A stretch of 64,000 nt of DNA from Calothrix sp. NIES-4101 (GCA_004296455.1 AP018280.1:5692794-5756793); one strand, 5' to 3'; counted from the first letter of the stretch, positions 26,649 through 36,097 are shown. The notes: generated from the sequence alone by a model not told the origin. Numbers and translations: made by a program.

Positions 26649-27371
26649 ATGAGTAAAAAAATTGAGATTTTGCCAGATTTAGCTAGTTTGATTATGCGAT
26701 CGCAGCAAATTATCCTCGCTAACATAGAGTCAGCAATCAAAGAAAGGGGTATGTTTACGATTGCCTTATCAGGAGGAAGCACCCCGAAACCATTGTATGA
26801 AGCGATCGCCACCCAAAACTTACCTTGGGACAAAATTCACATATTTTGGGGAGATGAACGCTATGTACCACCTAACCATCCAGACAGTAATGAAAAAATG
26901 GCGCGTCAGGCATGGTTAGATAAGGTAAACATTCCGGCAGCAAATATCCATGCCATGCCGACTTTAGATGGGAATCCAGCAGTTTCGGCAGCAAAACATG
27001 AACAAGAACTACAAGCATTTTTTCAGGTAAAACCGGGCGAGTTTCCCGCACTGGATGTAGTTTTACTAGGAATGGGGGACGATGCTCACACAGCTTCCCT
27101 ATTTCCCCACACAGCCGCCCTCCAAGTCACAGATAAATTAGTGACAGTTGGCAACAAAGACGACAGTCAGCGTCTAACTTTCACATCCCCATTTATTAAC
27201 GCCGCTCGGTGCGTTATGTTTGTAGTGGCAGGGGCAAATAAACGACCAGCGTTAGCGCAAGTCTTCGCACCTGTTGCCGACGACTTTACCTATCCATCGC
27301 GCTTGATTCAACCCCAAGGAGAACTTTGGTGGTTGCTAGATAGTTTAGCAGGTAGCGAATTACAACCATGA
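26649..27371 (+). CDS. pgl: 6-phosphogluconolactonase
   Basis: Pgl hydrolyses 6-phosphogluconolactone to 6-phosphogluconate in the oxidative pentose phosphate pathway, in the cytoplasm; in heterocyst-forming cyanobacteria this route supplies reductant in the dark and in heterocysts. The 240-residue protein has the signature loops FTIALSGGSTPKPLYEAIA, the IFWGDERYVPPNHPDSN phosphate-binding region and LLGMGDDAHTASLFPHT. The start ATG at 26649 gives the normal length. It is divergent from the PadR gene and followed by a spacer with several inverted repeats. Other pathway genes (zwf, opcA) are not in the window. Confidence 0.96.
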   Translation: MSKKIEILPDLASLIMRSQQIILANIESAIKERGMFTIALSGGSTPKPLYEAIATQNLPWDKIHIFWGDERYVPPNHPDSNEKMARQAWLDKVNIPAANIHAMPTLDGNPAVSAAKHEQELQAFFQVKPGEFPALDVVLLGMGDDAHTASLFPHTAALQVTDKLVTVGNKDDSQRLTFTSPFINAARCVMFVVAGANKRPALAQVFAPVADDFTYPSRLIQPQGELWWLLDSLAGSELQP

Positions 27372-27391
27372 AGTACTGAGATTCGAGAGCT

Positions 27392-27432
27392 AAGTATTAA
27401 TTTTTTGTTTGATGCATTAAATTTTAATACTT
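27392..27432 (+). terminator. Possible pgl transcription end hairpin
   Basis: AAGTATTAA (27392-27400) and TTAATACTT (27424-27432) form a 9-bp stem with a long loop that begins with a T-run (TTTTTTG). It starts 21 bp after the pgl stop. The loop of 23 bases and low GC make it a weak terminator. Confidence 0.35.
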
Positions 27433-28058
27433 TGAACTACGCACTTCATCCATGCTGAGGGGAGACAGAAAAAATCTCAAAAAGCACGCCAAAAGGTTCT
27501 CCAATAAGCAAACTGGAATAACTCGTAATTTATAATATTCACTTACCATAGACGCGATCGCAACTTCACTCTCCTCTGAGAGAACGCTTCGCGAAGCTGT
27601 GAAACTGGTAAGTACAAACCTGTGGCTTCTCTGAGAATATCACCTAGCAAGACTGAAGCAAGCTACGCGATTCCTCTGAGTCCGGTGTGTAGTCGTATTT
27701 TCTGCGTGCATCTCTCTGGGAACAGGCAACTACGAACTCATAAGTTTACCGATCAAAGTTCCCAATTTCCTTTGGTGGAATACCAGTGAGACATCGACAC
27801 ATCAATCAATGCAGGGGTATGGAAATCAGGAATATTATCCACTTTTCTCTATCAATCAAATGGTGAGAGAACTGGCACGTTACTAAAGGACAATGTAGCT
27901 ATTAATATATGAGGTTTTACCATATATTAATAGACTTTTAGAACATGCCAGCATAGCCACCCCATTAGGAGTAGTTGCTAAAATCGGAAGCTAGAGTAAT
28001 ATACCCTCTGCTTGATACCCAAAATCTTGAACTCTGACCTAGAAAAAGGTTTATTTCC
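27433..28058. other. Spacer with palindromic repeats, no gene seen
   Basis: The region between pgl and the FHA gene holds a perfect 12-bp palindrome GCTTCGCGAAGC (27586-27597), which is a very common short palindrome in Nostocales spacers, and a 13-bp inverted repeat at 27899-27933 listed separately. I see no tRNA or reading frame of quality. Confidence 0.4.
27899..27933. promoter_or_regulatory. Perfect 13-bp inverted repeat upstream of the FHA gene
   Basis: CTATTAATATATG (27899-27911) and CATATATTAATAG (27921-27933) pair perfectly across the 9-base loop AGGTTTTAC. It lies 125 bp upstream of the FHA gene start. It is very AT-rich with no T-run, so an operator or a cruciform-forming regulatory site is more likely than a terminator. 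No other copy was noticed in the window. Confidence 0.5.
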
Positions 28059-29036
28059 ATGATCGTCTGCCCAAACTGCAATCACCCTAACCCAGACGGA
28101 GCTGTCCAGTGTGAAGCTTGCTATACCCCCTTACCAGCTACTGTTAGCTGCCCAAGTTGTGGGGCATCCGTGCAGGCAGATGCATCCTTCTGCGGTCAAT
28201 GTGGTTTTAACTTACGCACTGCTGCGACACCGACAGTTGCACCAACAGTTGCTGCTGCACCAACAGTTGCGCCAACAGTTGCTGCCGCCCCGACAGTTGC
28301 GCCTGATGTCCTCCCGGAAGTACCTCCTTTAGTTGCTCCAGAACCACTGGTACAAGTACAACCAATTGTGGTTACAGCACCTCCAGAGGTGGCAGCAGAA
28401 GTTGCTCCTTTGCCCCCTACCGCCGTTAGCGCTCCAGAACCACAGCCTGTTGTCGTTGCCGAACCTCCACCAATGGCTGTTCCCGCACCGATGACAACTT
28501 CTCCACCAATAGCTGCGCCACCACCAACCATTACACCGGAACCAGAACCTGTTGCTGTAGTACCAGAACCCGAACCCGAACCAGAACCCGAACCGGAGCC
28601 TGTTGTTGTACCCGAACCGGAACCAGAACCTGTTGCCGTAGTCCCTGAAACTGAGCCTGTTGTGGTTGCTGCATCTTCTCCGGCACGAACTCAGTTACAA
28701 CAAATTACCGGACGCTTAGTTCATGTTCAGTCCGAACAAAATATAGAGTTACCACAAAATCTCCCCGTAATTCATATTGGTAAACCCAACGATCGCATCC
28801 CCCCAGATGTTGATGTGTCGGGATTTTCCAATTCGGAAATTGTCTCGCGGATTCATGCTGATATTCGCGTTGAGGGTGATGCATACTACATTGAAGATGT
28901 CGGTAGTTCTAACGGTACATACATCAACAATTTACCTTTGTTACCAGGGAATAGACACCGTTTGCGACCGGGCGATCGCATCGGACTTGGTAAAGGGGAT
29001 TTAGTCACTTTTTTGTTCCAGACAGTTGAAATATAA
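28059..29036 (+). CDS. Zinc-ribbon / proline-rich / FHA domain protein
   Basis: The 325-residue product has three parts. Residues 1-50 contain two zinc ribbons with CxxC pairs (C4/C7 with C18/C21 and C31/C34 with C45/C48). Residues 54-215 are a low-complexity Pro/Val/Ala/Glu linker with repeated APTVAP and PEPEPE units. Residues 230-325 are an FHA domain, which binds phosphothreonine, with the conserved IVSRIHADI and EDVGSSNGTYIN core (Ser-x-x-His and Asn-Gly). FHA proteins usually dock to Ser/Thr kinases, so this is a candidate kinase effector; no kinase gene is in the window. The repetitive linker is encoded by near-tandem codon repeats and probably varies in length. Confidence 0.93.
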   Translation: MIVCPNCNHPNPDGAVQCEACYTPLPATVSCPSCGASVQADASFCGQCGFNLRTAATPTVAPTVAAAPTVAPTVAAAPTVAPDVLPEVPPLVAPEPLVQVQPIVVTAPPEVAAEVAPLPPTAVSAPEPQPVVVAEPPPMAVPAPMTTSPPIAAPPPTITPEPEPVAVVPEPEPEPEPEPEPVVVPEPEPEPVAVVPETEPVVVAASSPARTQLQQITGRLVHVQSEQNIELPQNLPVIHIGKPNDRIPPDVDVSGFSNSEIVSRIHADIRVEGDAYYIEDVGSSNGTYINNLPLLPGNRHRLRPGDRIGLGKGDLVTFLFQTVEI

Positions 29037-29269
29037 TACTTGGCTGTATAGTGATAAAACTTAGATTGCTACATCCACAGAAATCTCTCCCTCCTGAAAG
29101 CTGGACTTTTGAAAACAAATCTGTTGACATCATCCAACCCCCCCCACAAAATTCGCAAATACCCCAAAACACAGTCAAGTTTGGTTACGATAGACTCTAG
29201 TAGAACATCGTAGTATCCAAAAAGCATTAATTAAAAATTGTTTAAGGCTGGTGTATTGGTGGATGTAGT

Positions 29270-30013
29270 ATGAGCGAACCTTGGAAAAATTCAGAACCTT
29301 TGCTCGCCAATGTAGCCCCTACGGTGAATAACCGCCTGGGGCTTAATTGGTTAATTGGGGCAGCTGTAGTCACAGCCTTGTTATGGCAGCTACCTGGTGG
29401 TGATTATATTCTTTATCCCTTCACGATTTTGGCGACTTGGTTCCATGAAATGGCACATGGCTTAATGGCGGCGCTACTGGGAGGAAATTTTCAAGAATTA
29501 CAGATTTTCCCCAATGGTTCAGGTTTTGCTGCCTATCGATTTCCTGCATCCTGGGATCCTATTCGTCGTGCTTTAGTTGCTGCTGCGGGCCCAATGGGAC
29601 CACCAATAGCAGGTGCAGCATTAATTATGGCATCACGTAGTTACAAAACTGCTTCTTTAAGCTTAAAAATTCTAGGGATTAGTTTATTAGTATCTACTTT
29701 AATTTGGGTTAGGTCTCTGTTTGGATTTATTTTTATCCCTTTATTGGGTATTGTTATTCTCTTTTTGGGGTTAAAAGTAACTCGTTCGGTACAAGCATTT
29801 GCGATTCAATTTTTGGGAGTCCAAGCCTGCGTTAGCACCTACCACCAACTAGATTACCTATTTAGCCAAACTGCTGGACGCTTAGGGGTTTCGGATACAG
29901 CCCAAATTCAACAACAATTGTTTCTTCCCTACTGGTTTTGGGGTGCTTTGATGGCAGTTGCATCTGTGGCAATTTTAATCCAAAGTTTACGTGTTGCTTA
30001 TCGTGCAAATTAA
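29270..30013 (+). CDS. M50B-like membrane metalloprotease
   Basis: The 247-residue polytopic membrane protein has the zinc-binding motif HEMAH at residues 59-63 inside the segment TILATWFHEMAHGLMAALL, typical of M50-type site-2-protease relatives. A second conserved Gly/Pro region is ALVAAAGPMGPPIAGAAL. Proteins of this type cleave substrates within the membrane. No PDZ domain is present and the classical NPDG motif is replaced by the AAGP region, so this belongs to the short M50B-like group rather than RseP/MMP. The protease function is inferred. It follows the FHA gene by about 230 bp on the same strand. Confidence 0.88.
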   Translation: MSEPWKNSEPLLANVAPTVNNRLGLNWLIGAAVVTALLWQLPGGDYILYPFTILATWFHEMAHGLMAALLGGNFQELQIFPNGSGFAAYRFPASWDPIRRALVAAAGPMGPPIAGAALIMASRSYKTASLSLKILGISLLVSTLIWVRSLFGFIFIPLLGIVILFLGLKVTRSVQAFAIQFLGVQACVSTYHQLDYLFSQTAGRLGVSDTAQIQQQLFLPYWFWGALMAVASVAILIQSLRVAYRAN

Positions 30014-30123
30014 TTAAGTGACTTTGAGAACCCCTGCAAATATTAAATATTTCGGTTTATTTGTACTTACTTACCCATCACCTTTTTCTAATTTACCAGA
30101 AGTATTTTATAGGGTAGGGTTTC

Positions 30124-30990
30124 TCAAACTTTCCTGACAATTTGAAAAGCAGAATGGTAAGAACAAGTTATATTTCCCCCAAATTCTATATCTATTGCGG
30201 TTCGTAAATTTTCAAATAAATTATCTTTAGTTTGAGAATCTAGAGCTATGTAAGATGAAAGACTACTTAAAAGAGTTAGATAATCGTTAGTCTTATATGT
30301 GATTTCATGAGAGGTGATTTCATAAATTAATTCTTTGAATTTACCTGAATCAATAATTTTTTTTCCCAAATTAATAATACCATAATCAACACCTTCCGAG
30401 TATTCTTTCTGGGTTCTCTGCTCTTCAAATTCAGCTAAAGAGGGAGCATGAATTTGATAAATATTCTTGAATTTTTGATAGATTTCATATTGTGGCTGTG
30501 TAACCACATTCCATAACAAAATCAAAAATCCGCTTTCTTTTAATGCTTCTGCAACTTTCTGGTAGCGTACTTCTTCGGAAACCCAGTGAATCGAACTTGC
30601 TGCTAAAACAGCATCAAATTTTTCACTTTCTAACTCCCATTCTTCAAATGAAGTGTTAATAATTTCTACGTTTGGATAGGCAACACAATTTTCGCGGGCA
30701 AATTGACAAAATTCTGGGTTAGGTTCAACGCATACCATTGAAAAGCCAAACGGAGCAAAGTCTTTTGTCGCAATTCCAGGGCCACAACCAATTTCCAAAA
30801 TTTTTGCATGTGAGGAAATTTGAGTAAGTTCAAGCACACGGTTAATGAGTTGCTGTGGATAATTAGGTCTGGCTTGATTGTAAGCTTCTGCTGCGGTTGA
30901 ATACCAGACTTTTTTTTGCTCCAAGTCTTGCGATTGTATCAACTTAAAAAATGCACTGACAGCATCATCATTAGAATTTTTTTCATTCAT
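30124..30990 (-). CDS. Class I SAM-dependent methyltransferase
   Basis: The 288-residue protein has the Rossmann-type SAM-binding fold: motif I is ILEIGCGPGIATKDFAPFG (about residues 63-81), motif II acidic residue in VCVEPNP, and motif post-III FDAVLAASSIHWV. The order and spacing match small-molecule methyltransferases of the Methyltransf_11/25 group. The C-terminal 120 residues form a substrate lid with no known signature, so the substrate cannot be named. It is a single gene on the minus strand, convergent with the M50 gene. Confidence 0.9.
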   Translation of the reverse strand: MNEKNSNDDAVSAFFKLIQSQDLEQKKVWYSTAAEAYNQARPNYPQQLINRVLELTQISSHAKILEIGCGPGIATKDFAPFGFSMVCVEPNPEFCQFARENCVAYPNVEIINTSFEEWELESEKFDAVLAASSIHWVSEEVRYQKVAEALKESGFLILLWNVVTQPQYEIYQKFKNIYQIHAPSLAEFEEQRTQKEYSEGVDYGIINLGKKIIDSGKFKELIYEITSHEITYKTNDYLTLLSSLSSYIALDSQTKDNLFENLRTAIDIEFGGNITCSYHSAFQIVRKV

Positions 30991-31120
30991 AATCTACTCC
31001 TTTTTTCTATTTATTGCTATGTTTTTGTCTAATACTTTTAATCAGACTGATATACTTACCCCTGAATAATTAGGGTTAGAAAATATTCAGGGAATAATAC
31101 ACATACCAAAATTTGATAAC

Positions 31121-33142
31121 TTAGTTCACTGTAATGGTTACACCCAGACTCTCATTAGCCATCCTATCCACTGCACATACCACATAAGTTCCCGGTTCGA
31201 CGGTGGCAAAATTAGTGCCGCGAGATAGTACCCTTTGCAATGTCCAAGTATCTCCATTCTGACGATATAGTGTCCAAGAACGAATATCCTGGTTATTTGC
31301 TGCGGGCTGCCAGTTGAGACGACGGTTGCTGACTTGCAAACCAGTGGGTATTGATGGAGATGTGGCATTCCGCCATGACATAGTTGGGGCAAGGGCTGGT
31401 CTGTTATATATTGTTCCTTGGAAAGTATCGGCAATACCTTGACGATTCTCAATAATCGAACTCATGCTAAAAAAGATATTGCCCAAGGATAAATTATTCA
31501 TGGGGTTACGACTAATTGTTATCTGCTTGGCAATTTCTTCGTTTTTCCAAGCCTTGCCATCTAGTTGTCCAATATTATTGCCCGCGTAAATATGTCGCTG
31601 TTTAGTATTTATCTCTGTCCACCATTTCAACAAAGCTTGATAGCTCTGTTTTGGTTGATCGGTGCGCCAGTATAATTGTGGGGCGATGTAATCAATCCAA
31701 CCTTCTTCAAGCCATTTTTTAGAGTCGGCAAAAAGCACCTCAAAGGCATTTAAACCAACAATTCCAGGAGGTTGCCCAGGTCTGTAAATTCCGAATGGAC
31801 TAATGCCAAATTTGACATGGGGTTTAGCTGCTTTGATGCCTTGGGAAAGACGTAATATCATTTGATTGACATTTTCCCGTCGCCAATCGCCCAAACTTAA
31901 AGTACCACCTGCATTACGATAGGCAGCATAGGTTTTACCGTCGGGGAAAGATTTTCCTTCGATGGGATAGGGATAAAAATAGTCATCTAAATGGATGCCA
32001 TCAACATCGTAGCGCTGCAATACATCCATAATGACGCTATAAGCCCGATCTTGAACGACTTTGGCACCGGGATCCATCCATAGCTGATTACCCCCTGACG
32101 GGGCGACATCGGGGTTAGTGAGTCCAAGATGGGGACGGGCAAGAACTCCCTGTTTAATTGAGGTTTTGGCGCGGTAGGGATTAAACCAAGCGTGAACTTC
32201 AATATTACGCTTGCGGCATTCGGAAATTGCTAACTCCAAGGGATCGTAAAATGGTTCTGGTGGTTTACCTTGGGTTCCAGAAATCCACTGACTCCAAGGT
32301 TCTAGCTTTGATTGGTAAACAGCATCGCCTTCGGGGCGTACTTGGAAAATGAGGGCGTTGAAGTTGAGTTTTTGCAGTTGAGTGATAATTGCAGTCAGTT
32401 CAGCTTTTTGTTGTGCAGTCGAAAGTCCTGCTTTTGAGGGAAAGTCGTTATTCCAAACACAAGCTAGCCATGCACCGCGAAATTCCCGTGTGTGACTCAT
32501 GCGTACCGTTGCGACTGGTGGTGTGTTGGGTTTAGCAGAGACAAGGAAGTTAGAGGGAATTTTGGGCACTTCAGCCAGATAGACTAAGGCTTGATAGATG
32601 AATGCCGCAACATCAGCACGAGTTGAGGCTAAAGTTGGGTTTAGGAGTTTGACATTGGGGTGACTTGTGACTAATTCCGCAGCAGTTGCGATCGCAATTT
32701 GGTTTAATGCATAGGTAGGGATTTGGCTGGCATCTTGGTAAATTTGCGATAGTACGTTTACTAATTCGGGTTTAATTTTGAGTCCAATATCTAAGCCGGA
32801 TACCAGGGAAAGGATGGTTTCTAAACGAGAAATTCGATTTTCTGGACGAAAACGGTTATCTGGAAAACCATTGAGAAATCCTTTTTCTTGTACTGTTTTA
32901 ATTGCCGATGCTGCCCAGTAATTTGACGGTACATCTAAAAATGGTGTGTATTGGCGTTTTTGGGGAATTTTAGCAAAGGCTTTGGAGAGAATTACCGCAT
33001 ATTCTGCCCGGGTGACAGAGTTATTTGGACGATAAGTGCCGTTGGGAAGTCCTGTGACGATGCTACGTTTCGCTAATGCTTCAATAAATCCCTGTGCCCA
33101 GTGATTTTGAATATCGGAGAATGATGTAGGTGCTGATACCAT
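31121..33142 (-). CDS. SLH-domain, GHL10-type glycoside hydrolase-like protein
   Basis: The 673-residue protein begins with three S-layer homology repeats (about 8-190; NHWAQGFIEALAKRSIVTGL, NYWAASAIKTVQEKGFLNGF), which bind cell-wall polymers. The central domain (about 220-560) is of the GHL10/DUF187 TIM-barrel type: REFRGAWLACVWNNDFP, NALIFQVRPEGDAVYQ, GIHLDDYFYPYPI and LFADSKKWLEEGWIDYI. The C-terminal 100 residues resemble a fibronectin-type III fold. I chose ATG 33142 because AGGGG precedes it at the right distance. The protein begins almost directly with SLH and no signal peptide is encoded in frame, which is odd for a wall-bound protein. Likely role is cell-wall or sheath polysaccharide processing. 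Confidence 0.9.
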   Translation of the reverse strand: MVSAPTSFSDIQNHWAQGFIEALAKRSIVTGLPNGTYRPNNSVTRAEYAVILSKAFAKIPQKRQYTPFLDVPSNYWAASAIKTVQEKGFLNGFPDNRFRPENRISRLETILSLVSGLDIGLKIKPELVNVLSQIYQDASQIPTYALNQIAIATAAELVTSHPNVKLLNPTLASTRADVAAFIYQALVYLAEVPKIPSNFLVSAKPNTPPVATVRMSHTREFRGAWLACVWNNDFPSKAGLSTAQQKAELTAIITQLQKLNFNALIFQVRPEGDAVYQSKLEPWSQWISGTQGKPPEPFYDPLELAISECRKRNIEVHAWFNPYRAKTSIKQGVLARPHLGLTNPDVAPSGGNQLWMDPGAKVVQDRAYSVIMDVLQRYDVDGIHLDDYFYPYPIEGKSFPDGKTYAAYRNAGGTLSLGDWRRENVNQMILRLSQGIKAAKPHVKFGISPFGIYRPGQPPGIVGLNAFEVLFADSKKWLEEGWIDYIAPQLYWRTDQPKQSYQALLKWWTEINTKQRHIYAGNNIGQLDGKAWKNEEIAKQITISRNPMNNLSLGNIFFSMSSIIENRQGIADTFQGTIYNRPALAPTMSWRNATSPSIPTGLQVSNRRLNWQPAANNQDIRSWTLYRQNGDTWTLQRVLSRGTNFATVEPGTYVVCAVDRMANESLGVTITVN

Positions 33143-33512
33143 TTTCACCCCTGATAGAGTTATTGATGACAGGTCTCTGTTATTTTAGACACATCATGCT
33201 GGTTTTGGGGTTTAGTAAGCAGCGAAAATACATCTAAATTGTATGTTTCGGCAAGTCTGGGACTCTATCTAAAAGTGAAATGTGAAACTTATTTAAACTT
33301 TTGCAGTCAGGATAAATTGGATAGAGTCTAACAGTAAGTAGGATAATGCTAGATTTATAGATGATATTATTTGTAATATCCAATCTGGGATGGCGAGTGT
33401 GAATATTAAATTATAAGTTAGTGACAGGAATGCGATCGCTGCTTATTTCAAAATTGTTATAACTATAATTGAATGTAATGCACTGTAATTATTAGATTGG
33501 TGATTTTGAGAA
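33143..33512. other. Intergenic, no gene seen
   Basis: About 370 bp between divergent genes. It is AT-rich and carries one HIP1-like site (GCGATCGC near 33433). No structured repeat was identified. Confidence 0.35.
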
Positions 33513-33974
33513 GTGTTCAAAGTTAAATCGCATAAATACAAGTATCTTTATCTATTATTCACAATAACCCTAATTGCGATAATTGGGTATACATATTTAT
33601 CTAAGCGATCACCTATTGTCGGTTGTTACGAAGACGGTTTTTCAAATAATACTCAAAAATATTATATTCATCCTGAAAAGATAGTCGTTAAACCTTGGCG
33701 CGGACAGCATCATGTCTTCAGTATTTTTATGATTCCGGGTGGGTACCTGAATGATAACTTGTTTAAGTTAGAAATTCCCGGAGAAAAGACCTATTGTGGT
33801 GTTCTTGCCTATGAAGGAACAGTCGAAGCTGAAGGTATTCGTGCCAAGCCTGGTTATTATTTGATGAAAGGATTGATCAATACTCGTACAGCTTTACGAT
33901 TAATTTCTCAAGGGAAAGTTGAGGAATTGAAAAAAATAGATAATTGGAAACTTGGATACTCAAAAATTCAGTAG
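33513..33974 (+). CDS. Single-pass membrane protein, unrecognised
   Basis: The 153-residue product has one N-terminal hydrophobic segment (about residues 10-28, KYLYLLFTITLIAIIGYTYL) preceded by Lys/His/Tyr residues, so it is likely inner-membrane anchored with the rest outside. The soluble part holds two Cys (CYED... and YCGV...), which could form a disulfide, and an aromatic beta-rich pattern. Start is GTG at 33513. No domain is recognised. A dispersed repeat begins 14 bp after its stop codon. Confidence 0.65.
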   Translation: MFKVKSHKYKYLYLLFTITLIAIIGYTYLSKRSPIVGCYEDGFSNNTQKYYIHPEKIVVKPWRGQHHVFSIFMIPGGYLNDNLFKLEIPGEKTYCGVLAYEGTVEAEGIRAKPGYYLMKGLINTRTALRLISQGKVEELKKIDNWKLGYSKIQ

Positions 33975-33987
33975 GAATTAATACTAA

Positions 33988-34078
33988 TTCTCCAAAATAA
34001 AGTAACAGATGGTGACGCGGGGATGCCAAGATGGAGAGACAAGGAGATTTATTTTATATGTTGCCAGATTTTGGAGAA
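33988..34078. mobile_element. 91-bp repeat with 10-bp inverted ends, copy 2
   Basis: TTCTCCAAAA (33988-33997) and TTTTGGAGAA (34069-34078) form perfect inverted ends of a 91-bp non-coding unit. Its inner sequence (AAAGTAACAGATGGTGACG, then GGAGATTTATTTTATATGTT) recurs at 20090-20160. The structure is that of a miniature inverted-repeat element; it sits in the spacer between an unrecognised gene and the S9 peptidase gene. Confidence 0.6.
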
Positions 34079-34144
34079 ACGATATAAATAATGAGGATTG
34101 AGGAGTGAGGAGTGAGAACTTATAAATTTTCCCACTCCCTTTTG

Positions 34145-36097
34145 TCATTTCAATAAATGCTCCTGAATATACAGGACAGTAGCATAAAATTGAAAGTCAA
34201 TATTTTTCTTTTTACTAAATCCATGTCCTTCATCTTTTGCCATCAAATACCACACAGGAATGTTATTTTTCTTCACGGTTGCAACTATTTGTTCTGCCTC
34301 ATTTAATGGTACACGGGGGTCATTTTTCCCGTGAATAACAAATAAAGGCTTTTTGATTTTCTGAGCATTATTGAGTGGTGAAATCTTTAAGAGAAACTCA
34401 CGCATTTTGCGATCGCGTTCATCTCCGTATTCGACACGTCGTAAATCACGCCTGTAACTTTCGGTTTTTTCGAGGAAAGTCACAAAGTTAGAGATACCCA
34501 CAATGTTGATAGCTGAGCGGATTTTATCGGCATAATTTGTCGATACAGCTAAAGACATGTAACCACCATAACTTCCGCCCGTCACCATGATTCTATCTTT
34601 ATCTAAATCAGGTTGTTGGGCAATCCAGTCTAATAATGTACCAATATCTTTGACTGAATCCTCGCGCTTGAAGCCATTATCGAGTTTGAGAAAGGTTTTT
34701 CCATAGCCACTTGAGCCCCGCACATTCGGAAAGAATAAAGCGACACCCAACTCATTCAAATAATAATTATTACGTCCTAAAAAACTGGGGCGAAATTGTG
34801 ATTCGGGGCCTCCATGAATATCTATAATAACAGGACGTTTACCTTTGAATTTGGCGGGAGGACGGTAGAGAAACCCAGAAATAGTTTTACCATCGAAACT
34901 TTTCCAGCGAACTAATTGTGCGTCGGAGAAATTAGCTGTATTCAAGCCACCTGTTTCACTTTGTGTCCATCTTTCGACTCTATTACTGCGAATATTCAAG
35001 GAATATACATCAGCTGTGGAACGGGCAGAAACGAGTGTAAAACCTAAGTCTTGATTATTTTTGTGCCAGGTAATCCCGTATACTTGCCCGATGGGTAGTT
35101 TTGGCAATGGCTTTTCTTGGCGCGTTTCAGTATCCAGTATATGTAAAACGCTTCTACCATCTTCATTAGTGACAAAAGCTAAATTTTTACCATCATCGGA
35201 AAGCTCCATATCTTCAACATCCCAAGGAATATTACTGGTGATGAAAGTATAATTTTGGGTTGCTAAATCTACATAGCCTAGCCGAGAAAACTCTGACTCC
35301 TTATCGGTAATCACATACAACCCTTTTCCATCTTTGCTAAAAATAGCACCACGATAAGCAACTTGCTCTTTGCCACCTTTAGGAGTAATGAGTTTTTTCT
35401 CACCAGTAGATGCATCCATCAACCATAAGTAGCTTTCGTTGGCTGATACATACTCAGTGATTAATATTTGAGTATCATCAACTGACCAATCTAATGCCCC
35501 CCAACCGCCACCTTCAACTTGGGCGATTAATTTATCACTTTTGGGGTCTTTAGGGTTGATAATATAGAAATCATTGTCCTTACCTGTGCGGCGGGTAGAA
35601 GTATAAACAATGCGATCGCCTTTGGTAGACCATGCACCACCGCTATTTCTCGACTTTCCATCTGTGAGGAGAGTCACTTCTCCAGTAGCTAAGTCGTAGC
35701 GAAAATTTTGACTAAATTCATTACCACCAATATCTTTGCTGAAAACAAAATAATCCCCCTGTGTGGGTTGGAAACTACCCCCAGCAACACGTTCAGGGAA
35801 AAATGTCATTTGTTTTCTCGCGCCTTGAGGAAACTTGACTAAATGTACCTGTGGTGTATCACCAAAACGGGTAGAAATCAGCATTTCGCGGCGTTGGGGA
35901 TGCCAACTCGAAAGACTTGCAGCCCGAAAATTTGTGTAGCGCTCCACATTTTCAACTAATGTTGTCGGGATAGGTGGTATCCCCTCAACAACTAAATTAT
36001 CACCAGGTGTGATATTTGGAGTTTGGGCAGTAGCAATAAAGGTAGGTAGTAATACTACTGCGAGGAATGTAATAGTTAATCTTGAAAAAAATCGCAT
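34145..36097 (-). CDS. Secreted S9 family (prolyl oligopeptidase-type) peptidase
   Basis: The 650-residue protein has a signal peptide (MRFFSRLTITFLAVVLLPTF, cleavage near TATA-QT), so it acts outside the cytoplasm. Residues about 60-390 form a beta-propeller of Tol/DPP-type repeats (WHPQRREMLIST, WSTKGDRIVYTSTR), which gates access to the active site. The C-terminal alpha/beta hydrolase domain contains the nucleophile in VTGGSYGGYMS (Ser near 509), the acid in NDPRVPL (near 591) and the His in DEGHGFS (near 623), the catalytic order of S9. Length and order match acylaminoacyl/dipeptidyl peptidases of the family. It is a single gene. Confidence 0.93.
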   Translation of the reverse strand: MRFFSRLTITFLAVVLLPTFIATAQTPNITPGDNLVVEGIPPIPTTLVENVERYTNFRAASLSSWHPQRREMLISTRFGDTPQVHLVKFPQGARKQMTFFPERVAGGSFQPTQGDYFVFSKDIGGNEFSQNFRYDLATGEVTLLTDGKSRNSGGAWSTKGDRIVYTSTRRTGKDNDFYIINPKDPKSDKLIAQVEGGGWGALDWSVDDTQILITEYVSANESYLWLMDASTGEKKLITPKGGKEQVAYRGAIFSKDGKGLYVITDKESEFSRLGYVDLATQNYTFITSNIPWDVEDMELSDDGKNLAFVTNEDGRSVLHILDTETRQEKPLPKLPIGQVYGITWHKNNQDLGFTLVSARSTADVYSLNIRSNRVERWTQSETGGLNTANFSDAQLVRWKSFDGKTISGFLYRPPAKFKGKRPVIIDIHGGPESQFRPSFLGRNNYYLNELGVALFFPNVRGSSGYGKTFLKLDNGFKREDSVKDIGTLLDWIAQQPDLDKDRIMVTGGSYGGYMSLAVSTNYADKIRSAINIVGISNFVTFLEKTESYRRDLRRVEYGDERDRKMREFLLKISPLNNAQKIKKPLFVIHGKNDPRVPLNEAEQIVATVKKNNIPVWYLMAKDEGHGFSKKKNIDFQFYATVLYIQEHLLK

